A stretch of DNA of 25,041 nucleotides from JBPEXY01 sp052031065 (GCA_052031065.1 JBPEXY010000205.1:1-25041); one strand, 5' to 3'. Positions 1 to 8,454 are shown, counted from the first letter of the stretch. Notes: a model not told the origin generated them from the sequence alone. A program made the numbers and translations.

Positions 1-483
1 CCGACCATCGCCGCAGTGCATGGCCATACCGTGGCCGGTGGTCTGCTGTTCGCCAACGCCTGTGCGCTGGTGGTCGCTGCTGAATCGACCAAATTCTCCA
101 TGCCGGAGGCGAAAGTGGGCATGCCTACCCTGGGCTATCTGGACATGTGGAAAGTGGTTGGGCCGCGACGTTTTATGGAGATGGCACTTACCGGTAGCAG
201 CATCAGCGCTGAAACCGCCCGCGAATATGGATTAGTGAATAAAGTGGTGGCGGATGACAAGCTGATGGAAGAGGCGATGGCGCTGGCCAACAAGATCGCC
301 AGTAACTCACCGAAATCGGTGGCCGGTCACTTGCAGGCGGTGAAGTTGTCGGTCAAGTACAACAAGGAGCTGCTGGAAGAGATGGCCACATCGATCTGGG
401 ACAAGGTGGTCTACAGCGAAGACCTGCAGGAAGGGCTGAAATCATTCAGCGAAAAACGGGCACCGGTCTGGCGTAATAAATAA
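1..483 (+). CDS. Crotonase-family enoyl-CoA hydratase/isomerase, 3' part only
   Basis: The gene enters from the left edge: the frame is open from base 1 (PTIAAVHGHTVAGG...), so the apparent GTG start at 16 is internal and the N-terminal third is missing. The visible 160 residues carry the crotonase oxyanion-hole segment (HGHTVAGG), the helix with FSMPEAKVGMP, and the usual C-terminal trimerisation region ending in EKRAPVWRNK. By alignment from memory with rat enoyl-CoA hydratase, the Glu in SMPE matches Glu164, while the Glu144 position is Leu. One catalytic Glu is therefore kept and one lost, as in crotonases that do reactions other than simple hydration. It acts on an acyl-CoA in the cytoplasm; the substrate is unknown. 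The gene ends just before a strong hairpin terminator. Family assignment is sure, exact reaction is not. Confidence 0.9.
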   Translation, partial: PTIAAVHGHTVAGGLLFANACALVVAAESTKFSMPEAKVGMPTLGYLDMWKVVGPRRFMEMALTGSSISAETAREYGLVNKVVADDKLMEEAMALANKIASNSPKSVAGHLQAVKLSVKYNKELLEEMATSIWDKVVYSEDLQEGLKSFSEKRAPVWRNK

Positions 484-506
484 GCGAGCTTTCGCATACT
501 CACTAT

Positions 507-536
507 AAAAAATGGGGGCTGTAGCCCCCATTTTTT
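507..536. terminator. Bidirectional rho-independent terminator
   Basis: A perfect inverted repeat: arm 507-520 (AAAAAATGGGGGCT), two-base spacer, arm 523-536 (AGCCCCCATTTTTT). The G5/C5 core is flanked by an A6 tract on one side and a T6 tract on the other, so it can end transcripts from both directions. It lies 24 bp past the stop of the crotonase gene and 22 bp past the stop of the convergent DUF1330 gene. Confidence 0.9.
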
Positions 537-558
537 ATGACGTCCGGTCAGCTAACCG

Positions 559-843
559 CTAACCTTCATAAAGGGCAAAGGTCCCCTCGGCGCCGGCGTC
601 GCGCAACGGAATCAGAGCCTTGTATTCATCTGAGTCCCACCAGCTGCGAAAGGTCGCTTCATCGGGAAACCGGAACGCCACCAGCTCCCCAGCCGGCATC
701 TCTCCGGCGAGATCGACCAGTTTGGACCCCTTGGCCAGCAGCTCTCCGCCAACTGCCCGTGCCATTGGGCCGGACCGTTTGCGGTATTCAGCCAGTTTCT
801 CCGGGTCTTTGACCTTCATGGTGGCTAACAGAATCACGCTCAT
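559..843 (-). CDS. DUF1330 family protein
   Basis: This 94-residue protein matches the DUF1330 family (a small dimeric alpha/beta-barrel fold of the ferredoxin-like type). It starts VILLATMKVKDPEKLAEY, has the family's F(R/P)..A...WW.S.EY segment (ATFRSWWDSDEYKAL) and ends with the typical LIPLRDAGAEGTFALYEG. No enzymatic activity is established for the family. The ATG at 843 is preceded by a good ribosome site (AGGAGGAAA) about 10 bp upstream. It lies 37 bp downstream of the dihydrodipicolinate-synthase-family gene on the same strand, so the two probably form an operon ending at the shared terminator. It may be a small accessory or catalytic protein of the same pathway, but that is inference from position only. 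Confidence 0.85.
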   Translation of the reverse strand: MSVILLATMKVKDPEKLAEYRKRSGPMARAVGGELLAKGSKLVDLAGEMPAGELVAFRFPDEATFRSWWDSDEYKALIPLRDAGAEGTFALYEG

Positions 844-880
844 CTTGATCTTTCCTCCTGGGTTTGAAGCGCGTTGTGGT

Positions 881-1843
881 TCAAACGATATCCACCGCCG
901 TTAATTTGTCCAACAGACGTTCGCGCTCCTCACCGGTCAATCCCTGCACCGGCGCAGTGACCGGCCCGGCATGCAGGCCCAGATGTTCGCACCAGAGTTT
1001 GATCACCCCAATCAGTCGCGCGTAGGCGGCAGTTTTGGATAGCGGCTCCATGAATTCATCTTCATAAACATGCCAGATCGGCCGCAGGCTCTGCCACTGT
1101 TCGAAGGCGGCATCCCATTCGCCCCGCACTGCCTGCTCGTAATAGCTGCGCAGCACGGAGCGTTTTTTGCCGTAGAGCAGGTAGGAGAATTCGGCAAACA
1201 GTACCTGGCCACCGCGGCGCAGGTCGTCGAGGAAAAAGTCCTCAATCGGGTCAGAGACGATGAAGTCATCGCGCAGTTCACGGCGCAGCCGCAGCGATTC
1301 TCCGCGGTTCAAATGGCCCTGTTTGACGCAGACCACGGTTTCCAGGTCGACCAGTTGTTTCATCAGCTCAAGACTTAGCACCTTGCCGCTGACTGGCGTG
1401 CGGTAGAGGCAGATGGCCAGGTCAGAGCGATCGGTGATGTATTTGAAAAAATCATACACCTCGCTGTCGGTACGCAGTTGGGTCATCGGGTTCATTAGCT
1501 CGGCGCCACTGAACCCTAGTTTTTCAATGTGCTCCAGCTTGCGCAGACAGAAATCCGCTGATGGGTCGAGAATAATGCTCCAGAGGTCGGTACGAGCGGC
1601 CACTGCATCGGCGACGATATCGTGATAACGAAACCACTCTTCCGGCTGCATGTTCCAGGTTTCGGCAGCAAAGCCGCCTACGACCAGGCCATCGACCCCC
1701 CATTCGATGTAGCGATCAATGTTTTCGCGCATTTGCGATTCATCGATCCTGCCATTGGTGATGGGAGTGATCGGCGCAGCATAAAATCCTTTAATCGTTT
1801 GCTGTGCCCAGCTCTTGGCCTCGCGGCGGCTGAAATCTGTCAT
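881..1843 (-). CDS. Dihydrodipicolinate synthase / N-acetylneuraminate lyase family protein
   Basis: A 320-residue TIM-barrel class I aldolase-type protein. Family landmarks are the N-terminal GFYAAPITPIT strand, Tyr147 in ICLYRTP (the YxxP proton-relay Tyr), and Lys174 in VVCVKQG, the expected Schiff-base lysine. The loop that reads GTTGES in DapA reads GFAAET here (residues 57-62): the Thr-Thr pair that binds the pyruvate carboxylate is replaced by Phe-Ala while the Glu remains. Lysine biosynthesis is therefore unlikely; an aldolase, lyase or hydratase acting on another 2-oxo acid is more plausible. It also differs clearly from the hydratase-aldolases of naphthalene breakdown (NahE) as I remember them. 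The ATG at 1843 has a strong ribosome site (GAGGAGAGGAG). It is the first gene of a pair with DUF1330 and is divergent from the acyl-CoA dehydrogenase. Confidence 0.88.
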   Translation of the reverse strand: MTDFSRREAKSWAQQTIKGFYAAPITPITNGRIDESQMRENIDRYIEWGVDGLVVGGFAAETWNMQPEEWFRYHDIVADAVAARTDLWSIILDPSADFCLRKLEHIEKLGFSGAELMNPMTQLRTDSEVYDFFKYITDRSDLAICLYRTPVSGKVLSLELMKQLVDLETVVCVKQGHLNRGESLRLRRELRDDFIVSDPIEDFFLDDLRRGGQVLFAEFSYLLYGKKRSVLRSYYEQAVRGEWDAAFEQWQSLRPIWHVYEDEFMEPLSKTAAYARLIGVIKLWCEHLGLHAGPVTAPVQGLTGEERERLLDKLTAVDIV

Positions 1844-1972
1844 GCTCCTCTCCTCGGGGTTTCTGCTATAAGAAAGTATTGCTCGGGTCGGTGTCTGTGG
1901 GGTGTGTTAGCAACTCGACCCGATGGTTACCGGTACCGTCGCTGATGGATAATGCCCTAACAGGAGAGGAAA

Positions 1973-3136
1973 TTGAACTATCAGGAAGCTGACCACATCC
2001 GCATGCTGCGCGAGATGCTGCAGAAGTTTGTCGATAACGAAATGCCGAGGGAAAAAGCGCGGGAGTGGGACCACTCCAACGAATATCCCGCAGAGGTGTT
2101 TGCGAAATTGGCGGAGCTGGGAGTCACCGGGATGACTGTCCCACAGGAGTATGGTGGCAGTGGCCGCGATATCCAGGCCACCATGATTGCCATAGAAGAG
2201 CTCTCCAAACGCAGTATGGCAGTGGCGGTGCCCTACATAATGGCCACCTGTTATGCGGGCATGAATATTGTGGAATGTGGTGACGATGCGCAGAAACAGG
2301 CGCTGCTGCCACGGGTGGCAAGTGGCGAGCTGCTGTTTGCCTATGGCCTCACCGAACCAGATGTTGGTGCTGACCTTGCCAGCGTACGGACCACCGTGGT
2401 GCGCGACGGTGATGAGCTGGTGATCAACGGTTCCAAGCGCTTCTGCAGTGGCGCTGAAATCGCTGATTACATCTATACCCTTGCCTGCTCAGACCGCGAC
2501 GGAGAGCGTTACCAGAACCTCTCTTTTGTGATGGTACCGCCAATGGCTGATGGGGTCACCATTGAACGCATCGCCACCATGGGGATGCACGGGGCGGCAA
2601 CCACGGATGTCACCTTTACCAATGTTCGTGTGCCCTTTACCCAGTTAATGGGCGGTGAGGCAGGCTGGAATAACGGCTGGAAAATGCTTGCTGGACCAGG
2701 CCTGGATGTAGAAAAAATTGAGGTAGCCGCAATCGCAGTGGGTGTCGCAGCTGCTGCCATGGAGGATGCCTGGGCGTATAGCCAGGAGCGTCGGCAGTTT
2801 GGCAAGCTGATTTGTACCTATCAGTCGATCCGCCACAAGCTGGCGGAGATGCAGACCAAACTCCACGCCGCCAGGCTGATGCTCTATCACGCCGCTGACC
2901 TGGTACAGCAAGGTGTCCCCGCCGCGGTGGAAACCTCGATGACAAAGATGTTTGCCACCGAAACCGCCAAAGAGCTGGCGCTGGAGTGCCAAACCATCAT
3001 GGGGGCTTACGGCTATGTAAAAGAGTTTGATGCCGAGCGCTATGTCAGGGAAGCGATCGTACTACCCATTTTTGGCGGCTCAACTGCCATTCAGCTGAAT
3101 AACATCAGCAACTGGATGGGGTTGCCGAAGCAGTGA
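1973..3136 (+). CDS. Acyl-CoA dehydrogenase (catalytic base at IVD/LCAD position)
   Basis: A full-length (387 aa) flavin-dependent acyl-CoA dehydrogenase forming a 2,3-double bond in an acyl-CoA and passing electrons to ETF. The N-terminal helical domain contains VPQEYGG (57-62); the middle beta-domain has FAYGLTEPDVGAD (122-134) and MHGAATTDVTF. The C-terminal domain has RRQFGKLI (273-280) and the MGAYGY FAD-site motif (343-348). The usual Y-E-G-T motif reads I-F-G-G-S-T, so the MCAD-type base (Glu376) is Gly368. Instead Glu247 in GLDVEK sits at the position used by isovaleryl- and long-chain enzymes. The start is TTG at 1973, chosen because AGGAGAGG lies 6 bp upstream; the next ATG (2003) would cut into the first helix. 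Chain length and substrate are unknown; context suggests a catabolic acyl-CoA. Confidence 0.93.
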   Translation: MNYQEADHIRMLREMLQKFVDNEMPREKAREWDHSNEYPAEVFAKLAELGVTGMTVPQEYGGSGRDIQATMIAIEELSKRSMAVAVPYIMATCYAGMNIVECGDDAQKQALLPRVASGELLFAYGLTEPDVGADLASVRTTVVRDGDELVINGSKRFCSGAEIADYIYTLACSDRDGERYQNLSFVMVPPMADGVTIERIATMGMHGAATTDVTFTNVRVPFTQLMGGEAGWNNGWKMLAGPGLDVEKIEVAAIAVGVAAAAMEDAWAYSQERRQFGKLICTYQSIRHKLAEMQTKLHAARLMLYHAADLVQQGVPAAVETSMTKMFATETAKELALECQTIMGAYGYVKEFDAERYVREAIVLPIFGGSTAIQLNNISNWMGLPKQ

Positions 3137-3252
3137 TGGGTTCATTAATTGGTGCGCTGCGAACTGGTGTGATAACCGTTTGACCGCGCCTGTTTCCACA
3201 CAGAGACTTTTCTGAAACTCAATATTTGGTGGGGTTGGTCGATAGGGACCGA

Positions 3253-6200
3253 ATGGAGGAATCAACCTTACTATTCAACGACCAAAGCACTGTCGCCGGG
3301 TGGCAGAAACCGGGCGGTCTGCGTAGACGCATTAACCTGCTTGGTTTTGGGGTGACGGTGTCGTCAACCATGGCCATCGGCATCACCATTCTGCTGGTCA
3401 GTCTCAATACCCTGTGGACCGATACGATGGAGGATGCGCGTGCTACCGCAGAGCTGGTTGGTCGCGATAACCATCGTCTGTTGACAGGTCTGGTTATGGA
3501 GGAAGATCCAGAGCTGTTAATGCAATACAGACGGGAACTTGGTCAGCGGTTCGAAAATTTGGGGATATTCCCGGGCATCCGTGGCGCCATGTTGCTAGAC
3601 GCTAACGGTGAAGAACTGACCAGTGTTTCCAACGAGGGCCAGGCCTGGAATCATCGCGAGTTCAAGGCGGATACAGCGCTGAGTGACGGCAGCCAGTTTT
3701 GGCAGATGATGCTCGGTAAGGGCTGGAGGATAGTTGTCAGAGACATCGCCCTGGCTGAAGAAAAACTAGCCACTCTCTACATCAAATGGGATTTGCGCCG
3801 GCTTCGAGACCACGTCTATCAGCAATTGCTGGTTAGCGCACTGCTGTTCACTGTCGTGTTGGTCGTGGTCACTTTTGTCACGCTGCGGCTGAGAAGGTCG
3901 ATCAGTCAGCCGGTGGAGGAGCTGGTAAATCGCACAGCCAATGTGGTCCGTCATGGCGACCTGAGCAAGTTGCGGCCGGCCAGGGTGTTTGGCAATGACG
4001 AGCTTGGCAGGCTCACCGCTTCTTTCAACTCGATGATTGATACCCTGCGTGAACAGTATGCTGAACTCAATGCCGGCCAGCAGTTGCTTGAGCGTCGGGT
4101 AGCCAGACGCACGGAAGAGCTGGACGCCAAACGTAGGGAAGCTGAAGATTCACGCAGGGAACTGCAGCAGGTTCTCGATCTTTCTCTGGACGTGATGACC
4201 ATCATCGATTCAGCCGAACGATTGGTGATGTACTCCCCGGCTGTAACAGCGGTGCTGGGCTACGAAGAGCCGGAATGGCTGGCACTGAGTCTCAGCGATG
4301 TTGTGTTCCACTCAGACCGCACTCAGAACGATGAGCAGATCATCTCACCCCAGCAGTTGTTGCGTCAGCATGGCGGCAAGGTTCGTCAGGCTGAGAGGCG
4401 GTTAAAACATCGAGATGGCCACTGGGTGTGGATGGAGTGGAGCATGACTCTGCTCGACGACGACCGGGTGTTCTTGATAGGACGCGACATTCAAGAGCGT
4501 AAAAAGCGTGAAATTGAGGTTTCAGTTGCCCACAAAGCTGAAACTCTGGCGCGTAAAAGAACCCAGCAAATCGTCGATATATCGCTGGATATGATCGTCA
4601 CCATGGATAGCAATGGGCGCTTTCTATCGGTGAGCAAGGCGAGTAAGAGTCTGTTTGGTTACGAACCGGATGAACTGCGCGGACGACTCTTTGCTGAATT
4701 TATCGTTGCCGAGGATTTTGAAGGGGATATCCAGGCTGAAAATGGGCTGAAACTTGCCGTCGAAGCACACGGCGGGCAGATCAACGGGTTGCCGCGTCGT
4801 TTTCGCCATGCTGATGGTCATCTCGTCTGGGTAGAGTGGAATGTAGTTTTCCAGCCGGAGGAAAACGCATTCTATGCTGTGGCGCGTGATATTACCGAGC
4901 GTCGGCGCTACGAACATGAACTGATAGACGCACAGCAGAAAACCCAGGAGGTGATCGACTTCTCCCCGGATTTGATCTGTACCCTCGACCGGAATGGTAT
5001 TTTCACCAGTGTCAACGAGGCGAGTCGATCCATACTCGGGTATGAACCGGGGTCTCTGGTGGGTAAGGATCTGGCTGAGTACCTTCACGCAGATGATCTT
5101 TCCATGCACCGTTTTACCTTGGTGGTGGAGGAGATCGAGCACCATCGCGGTGAGCTCGATGGCCTGAGACGGCGTTTTCGTCATCAAGATGGTCACTGGG
5201 TCTGGATCGAATGGAATCTGGTGTTAACCGACCGGGGGGCGCGGGTACATGCCAATGGCCGGGATGTCAGCGAGAACATCCGCTATCAACAGGAGCTTAT
5301 AGCTGCCAGAGAGGCTGCCGAGGAAGCAACCCGCGCCAAGTCCGATTTTCTCTCCAATATGAGCCATGAAATTCGCACGCCGCTCAATGGGGTGATGGGT
5401 ATGTTACAGCTGCTGGAAGCCACTCATACCGACGCGGAGCAGGAGGACTACCTGCGTACTGCGATTAATTCCGGTGGCACTTTACTTACGTTGATCAACG
5501 ACATACTCGATTTCTCCAAAATCGAGGCCGGCAAGCTGGTGCTCGAAAATGAACCTTTCTCGTTACTGGAAATGGTTGAAGATGTGGTAGCCCAGTTTGG
5601 TGACCAGTCCGCGATCAAGGGCATCAATCTTTCAGTGGTTTACGATGTCGCTGCCCCGACTCACGTACATGGTGATGTCGTTCGTTTGCGCCAGGTGCTT
5701 TCCAATCTGCTCGGCAATGCGATGAAATTTACCAGTGCCGGAGAAATTTACTGCCAGGTCCGCGTTGCCGAAGGGGGTGAGAAGCCGGGCCTGAGCTTTG
5801 CAGTGGTCGATACCGGTATCGGTATTGCCGAAGATAAACTGGAGGAGATTTTCGAATCCTTCTCTCAGGCAGATAACTCTACGACACGTCGTTTTGGTGG
5901 CACTGGACTTGGGTTGGCTATTGCGCGTGATCTGATCGAGCTGATGGGTGGAGAAATCCAGGTCTCTAGCGAGTTGGGTAAGGGCACAACTTTCTCTTTC
6001 GAGTTGCCATTACACGCAGCCCCGCAACCGGAATTCAGGATTGTGTCACTTCTAGACAAAAGGGTTCTCGTCATTGCGGAGACTGAAGCGGTGCGTAGTT
6101 CGATCGTATCTAGCTGTCGTCGCGTAGGAATGGTAGTGACCGCGATTCCGGTTTGGGAGCACAGCTTGCCAGAGCTGCTGGTCGATGGGTCAGCCTTTGA

Positions 6201-6864
6201 TGTGGTGGTTGCTGATTCAGTTTTGCTGCAGGGAGAGGTGGGTCGGAAATGGGTTGACAACCCGATTCTGCCAACACTGGTCATTGCGCCATACGGTAAA
6301 CAGCTGAAAGGATTACCCGCACAGTTTCGTCAGCTCTACAAACCGATACGCAGCGGATTACTAGTTGATCATTTGCAGGAGTTACTCGGATTCGAGCGCG
6401 AAAGTTCCTGCCAACAGGCGGTGGTCAGGAAAGTTCAGCACGGCAAACTGTTGCTGGTCGAAGATAACGCGGTGAATCGTAAGGTTGCGATCCGGCTCTT
6501 GAAAAAAATGGGCATGGACGTTGAAATCGCGGTGAACGGACAGGAAGCGGTGGAGCAGGTGAGGTGTGGGACTTTTGATCTGGTACTGATGGATTGTCAG
6601 ATGCCGGTGATGGATGGTTATGCGGCGACCCGCGAAATTCGTCGTCTCGAGGCGGAGTCAGGAGGGCACCAAACCATCATCGCGGTAACCGCCAATGCGG
6701 GAGCTGAGTTTGTTGAGCGCTGCCGAACAGCAGGTATGGATGATTATCTTGCCAAACCTTTTCAGTTCGACGCCATGGCGGAAAAGCTGCACTTCTGGTT
6801 GTCCGGCGCCCCAGTTGCTGTTCCAGGTCAGAATGCACTCGCCGATTCGGTTGGATTTCACTGA
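3253..6864 (+). CDS. Hybrid sensor histidine kinase with HAMP, three PAS domains and two receivers
   Basis: About 1203 aa from the ATG at 3253, which has an AGGG 5 bp upstream; a TTG at 3226 in the same frame has no ribosome site. Order: TM1 (about 31-55), a periplasmic sensor of about 135 residues I cannot name, TM2 (190-212), HAMP, coiled coil (266-307), PAS1 (307-419), PAS2 (438-551), PAS3 (565-679), HisKA with H705 in SHEIRTPLNG, and HATPase_c with N822, DTGIG at 853 and GGTGLGLAI. A degenerate receiver (935-1046) follows: Asp988 and Lys1030 are present but the first acidic residue is Ala942. A canonical receiver (1064-1185) has E1070/D1071, D1114 and K1168. No HPt domain is visible. The three PAS domains share an R-R-x-(R/K)-H-x-D-G-H...W motif, so they look like tandem duplicates. 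No cognate output regulator is in the window. Confidence 0.95.
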   Translation: MEESTLLFNDQSTVAGWQKPGGLRRRINLLGFGVTVSSTMAIGITILLVSLNTLWTDTMEDARATAELVGRDNHRLLTGLVMEEDPELLMQYRRELGQRFENLGIFPGIRGAMLLDANGEELTSVSNEGQAWNHREFKADTALSDGSQFWQMMLGKGWRIVVRDIALAEEKLATLYIKWDLRRLRDHVYQQLLVSALLFTVVLVVVTFVTLRLRRSISQPVEELVNRTANVVRHGDLSKLRPARVFGNDELGRLTASFNSMIDTLREQYAELNAGQQLLERRVARRTEELDAKRREAEDSRRELQQVLDLSLDVMTIIDSAERLVMYSPAVTAVLGYEEPEWLALSLSDVVFHSDRTQNDEQIISPQQLLRQHGGKVRQAERRLKHRDGHWVWMEWSMTLLDDDRVFLIGRDIQERKKREIEVSVAHKAETLARKRTQQIVDISLDMIVTMDSNGRFLSVSKASKSLFGYEPDELRGRLFAEFIVAEDFEGDIQAENGLKLAVEAHGGQINGLPRRFRHADGHLVWVEWNVVFQPEENAFYAVARDITERRRYEHELIDAQQKTQEVIDFSPDLICTLDRNGIFTSVNEASRSILGYEPGSLVGKDLAEYLHADDLSMHRFTLVVEEIEHHRGELDGLRRRFRHQDGHWVWIEWNLVLTDRGARVHANGRDVSENIRYQQELIAAREAAEEATRAKSDFLSNMSHEIRTPLNGVMGMLQLLEATHTDAEQEDYLRTAINSGGTLLTLINDILDFSKIEAGKLVLENEPFSLLEMVEDVVAQFGDQSAIKGINLSVVYDVAAPTHVHGDVVRLRQVLSNLLGNAMKFTSAGEIYCQVRVAEGGEKPGLSFAVVDTGIGIAEDKLEEIFESFSQADNSTTRRFGGTGLGLAIARDLIELMGGEIQVSSELGKGTTFSFELPLHAAPQPEFRIVSLLDKRVLVIAETEAVRSSIVSSCRRVGMVVTAIPVWEHSLPELLVDGSAFDVVVADSVLLQGEVGRKWVDNPILPTLVIAPYGKQLKGLPAQFRQLYKPIRSGLLVDHLQELLGFERESSCQQAVVRKVQHGKLLLVEDNAVNRKVAIRLLKKMGMDVEIAVNGQEAVEQVRCGTFDLVLMDCQMPVMDGYAATREIRRLEAESGGHQTIIAVTANAGAEFVERCRTAGMDDYLAKPFQFDAMAEKLHFWLSGAPVAVPGQNALADSVGFH

Positions 6865-7157
6865 TCTGATGATCCTAAATGTCAGGCAGTTCGTCTTTAC
6901 CGAGCCAAAAAAACCCACCTCAGTAGAGAGCTTTTTCCGTTAAAGAACAGGCCTGATTGCATACCGGCAGAACCGCAGGATGGACAGCGCACCACCTTTC
7001 AACAGTCAGAGAGTGGCGCCAACGGCTGCGTAGTGGCGGTGAATTACCAATACGAAGCGGCGGCGTCCAGGTCACTGCACGGCCTCCTTGATCAATCCCG
7101 ATATATCCGTCCAGAATGGTGCCTGGTATTGAGGCCACCCAACGGTTTGGAGGTGAG
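6865..7157. other. Gene-poor stretch between kinase and BphX-like gene
   Basis: This 293-bp stretch holds no convincing gene on either strand. The kinase stop is followed by CTGATCTGATGATCC and an A7 tract at about 6906-6912, but no GC-rich hairpin with a T-run is seen, so the kinase terminator is unclear. The right end supplies the ribosome site GGAGGTGAG of the next gene. A promoter for that gene is expected here but no clear -35/-10 pair stands out. Confidence 0.5.
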
Positions 7158-7607
7158 ATGAAGGCACTAAAAATATGGATGATCCTGATGGGGGTTTTCT
7201 ACCTGCTGAACCTGGTTGCCCTGTGGCCCTCCCTGTGGGCGCCGCAGCTTCCCACCATGTACCCGGGGGTAGAATTGCATCAGGGCACTGATTCATTCCA
7301 GCTGTTGCTGGATGCCTGGTTGATCGTCGGCATTCAGCTCGCAGCAATCGGGATGGTGCTGATCTGGGCGGGTGGCTTCTCCTCTGCCCCGGAACGCTAT
7401 CTCGGCGTAGTCTGGGTCGCCATCGTTACCGAGATTGTTGACGGTATCTGGGATATCTACAGCGTTGCTGGCGGTCTCGAAGAGCCGGTTATCGGTTACG
7501 CCACCGTAGTCATCCACCTGATCTGGATTTTCACCGCGCTCTGGGCGTTAGGTCGGGCACGAAAAGAACTTGAAGGCGAGGCAGCGACAGGTACTGTCGC
7601 TGCCTGA
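7158..7607 (+). CDS. Small four-helix membrane protein, BphX-like
   Basis: 149 residues from ATG 7158, chosen over an upstream in-frame start at 7116 because GGAGGTGAG directly precedes it. Four hydrophobic segments are visible at about 5-24, 50-72, 80-103 and 111-132, with loops and tail holding the charges. The pattern (K..K.WM...G.FYLL in helix 1, D.W...G...AIG in helix 2, E...GI.DIY in helix 3, VIH in helix 4) resembles the BphX-like family, named from biphenyl-degradation clusters and of unknown function. The family call is from memory of the motif pattern and is moderate. The last codons lie inside a 12-bp hairpin. It converges on the BenD-like dehydrogenase gene with only 28 bp between stop codons. 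Confidence 0.6.
   Translation: MKALKIWMILMGVFYLLNLVALWPSLWAPQLPTMYPGVELHQGTDSFQLLLDAWLIVGIQLAAIGMVLIWAGGFSSAPERYLGVVWVAIVTEIVDGIWDIYSVAGGLEEPVIGYATVVIHLIWIFTALWALGRARKELEGEAATGTVAA
7579..7605. terminator. Hairpin overlapping the 3' end of the BphX-like gene
   Basis: Perfect 12-bp inverted repeat AGGCAGCGACAG (7579-7590), loop GTA, CTGTCGCTGCCT (7594-7605). It encodes the C-terminal residues and runs into the stop codon. Only a short ATTT follows, so as an intrinsic terminator it is imperfect; it could also act as an RNA-end stabiliser between two convergent genes. A second, weaker repeat (ACCGGC 7629-7634 / GCCGGT 7645-7650) surrounds the stop codon of the opposing gene. Confidence 0.5.
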
Positions 7608-7635
7608 TTTCGGCAACTCTGGTGGTATACCGGCT

Positions 7636-8454
7636 CTATTTGAGGCCGGTGCCACCGCCAGAGCAGTGCATCACTTCGCCGGTTACGTAACTGGCATCCG
7701 GCGAGGCCATATAGGCAATCGCGGCGGCCAGTTCGTCGGGGCTGCCCATGCGGCCCATCGGCGTGTCACGGAAGGTCTGCTCCATCACCCCTTTGATTCC
7801 GTCAGCATCTATCTGGTCATAATCGCTCAGTCCCAGGTTGCGCGGTACCGCCCGCTCACCACCATCGACGCCACCCGGTGCTACACAGTTGACGCGAATA
7901 TTGTGTTCGGCCAGTTCCATCGCCAGGCAGACGGTAATGGCGGCTATGCCCCCCTTGGCGGCAGAATAGGGCACACGGTTGATACCGCGGGTGGCGACTG
8001 AGCCGATATTAACGATGCTGCCAGAGCCCTGTTTGACCATTTGCGGAATCACCGCGCGGCAGCCCCACATGGTTGGCCAGAGTGAGCGCTGCATCTCTTT
8101 TTCGATCTGTTCGATTGGGTAGAGATGATAAGGTTTGGCCCAGATGGTGCCGCCGACATTGTGTACCGCAACATCGACCCGCCCATATTGCTCCACGCAG
8201 GCGTTTACCACTGATTCCGCCCCCTCCCAGGTTTCCAGATCGGCAAGTGCGAGGCTGGCGCTGCCTCCAGCGGCCACTATTTCATCCACCACCGCCTGTC
8301 CCTGTGGTTCGGCACGGTCAACCACCAGCACGCTGGCACCTTCAGCGGCGAGGCGGATGGCAGTCGCCTTGCCAACTCCCTGAGCGGCACCGGTTACGAG
8401 GGCAACCTGACCGTCAAAGCGGCGGCAGTTGGGTTGTGCGGAAGAAACGCTCAT
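7636..8454 (-). CDS. Short-chain dehydrogenase, BenD-like (dihydrodiol carboxylate dehydrogenase type)
   Basis: A 272-residue classical SDR. The NAD(P) motif TGAAQGVG is at 21-28, Asp46 at the end of strand 2 favours NAD, and the catalytic residues are Ser152, Tyr163 and Lys167 (YSAAK). The segments NVGGTIWAKP (99-108), RSLWPT and SVATRGINRVPY (152-163) closely match BenD/XylL, which oxidise cis-1,2-dihydroxycyclohexadiene-carboxylates to catechols with decarboxylation in benzoate and toluate breakdown. No ring-hydroxylating dioxygenase (benABC) is present here, so the substrate may be another hydroxylated cyclic acid. The ATG at 8454 has AAGGAAAT upstream. It lies 71 bp downstream of the molybdopterin subunit gene on the same strand, probably co-transcribed. 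SDR family sure, BenD subfamily likely, reaction unproven. Confidence 0.85.
   Translation of the reverse strand: MSVSSAQPNCRRFDGQVALVTGAAQGVGKATAIRLAAEGASVLVVDRAEPQGQAVVDEIVAAGGSASLALADLETWEGAESVVNACVEQYGRVDVAVHNVGGTIWAKPYHLYPIEQIEKEMQRSLWPTMWGCRAVIPQMVKQGSGSIVNIGSVATRGINRVPYSAAKGGIAAITVCLAMELAEHNIRVNCVAPGGVDGGERAVPRNLGLSDYDQIDADGIKGVMEQTFRDTPMGRMGSPDELAAAIAYMASPDASYVTGEVMHCSGGGTGLK

Noticed and set aside
881..1843. Label as dapA (lysine biosynthesis)
   Set aside because: The Thr pair of the GTTGE loop is replaced and the neighbours are catabolic.
4624..5196. 190-codon minus-strand reading frame inside the kinase gene
   Set aside because: Lies opposite the PAS region of a clear gene, has no recognisable domain, and is explained by codon bias of the sense strand.
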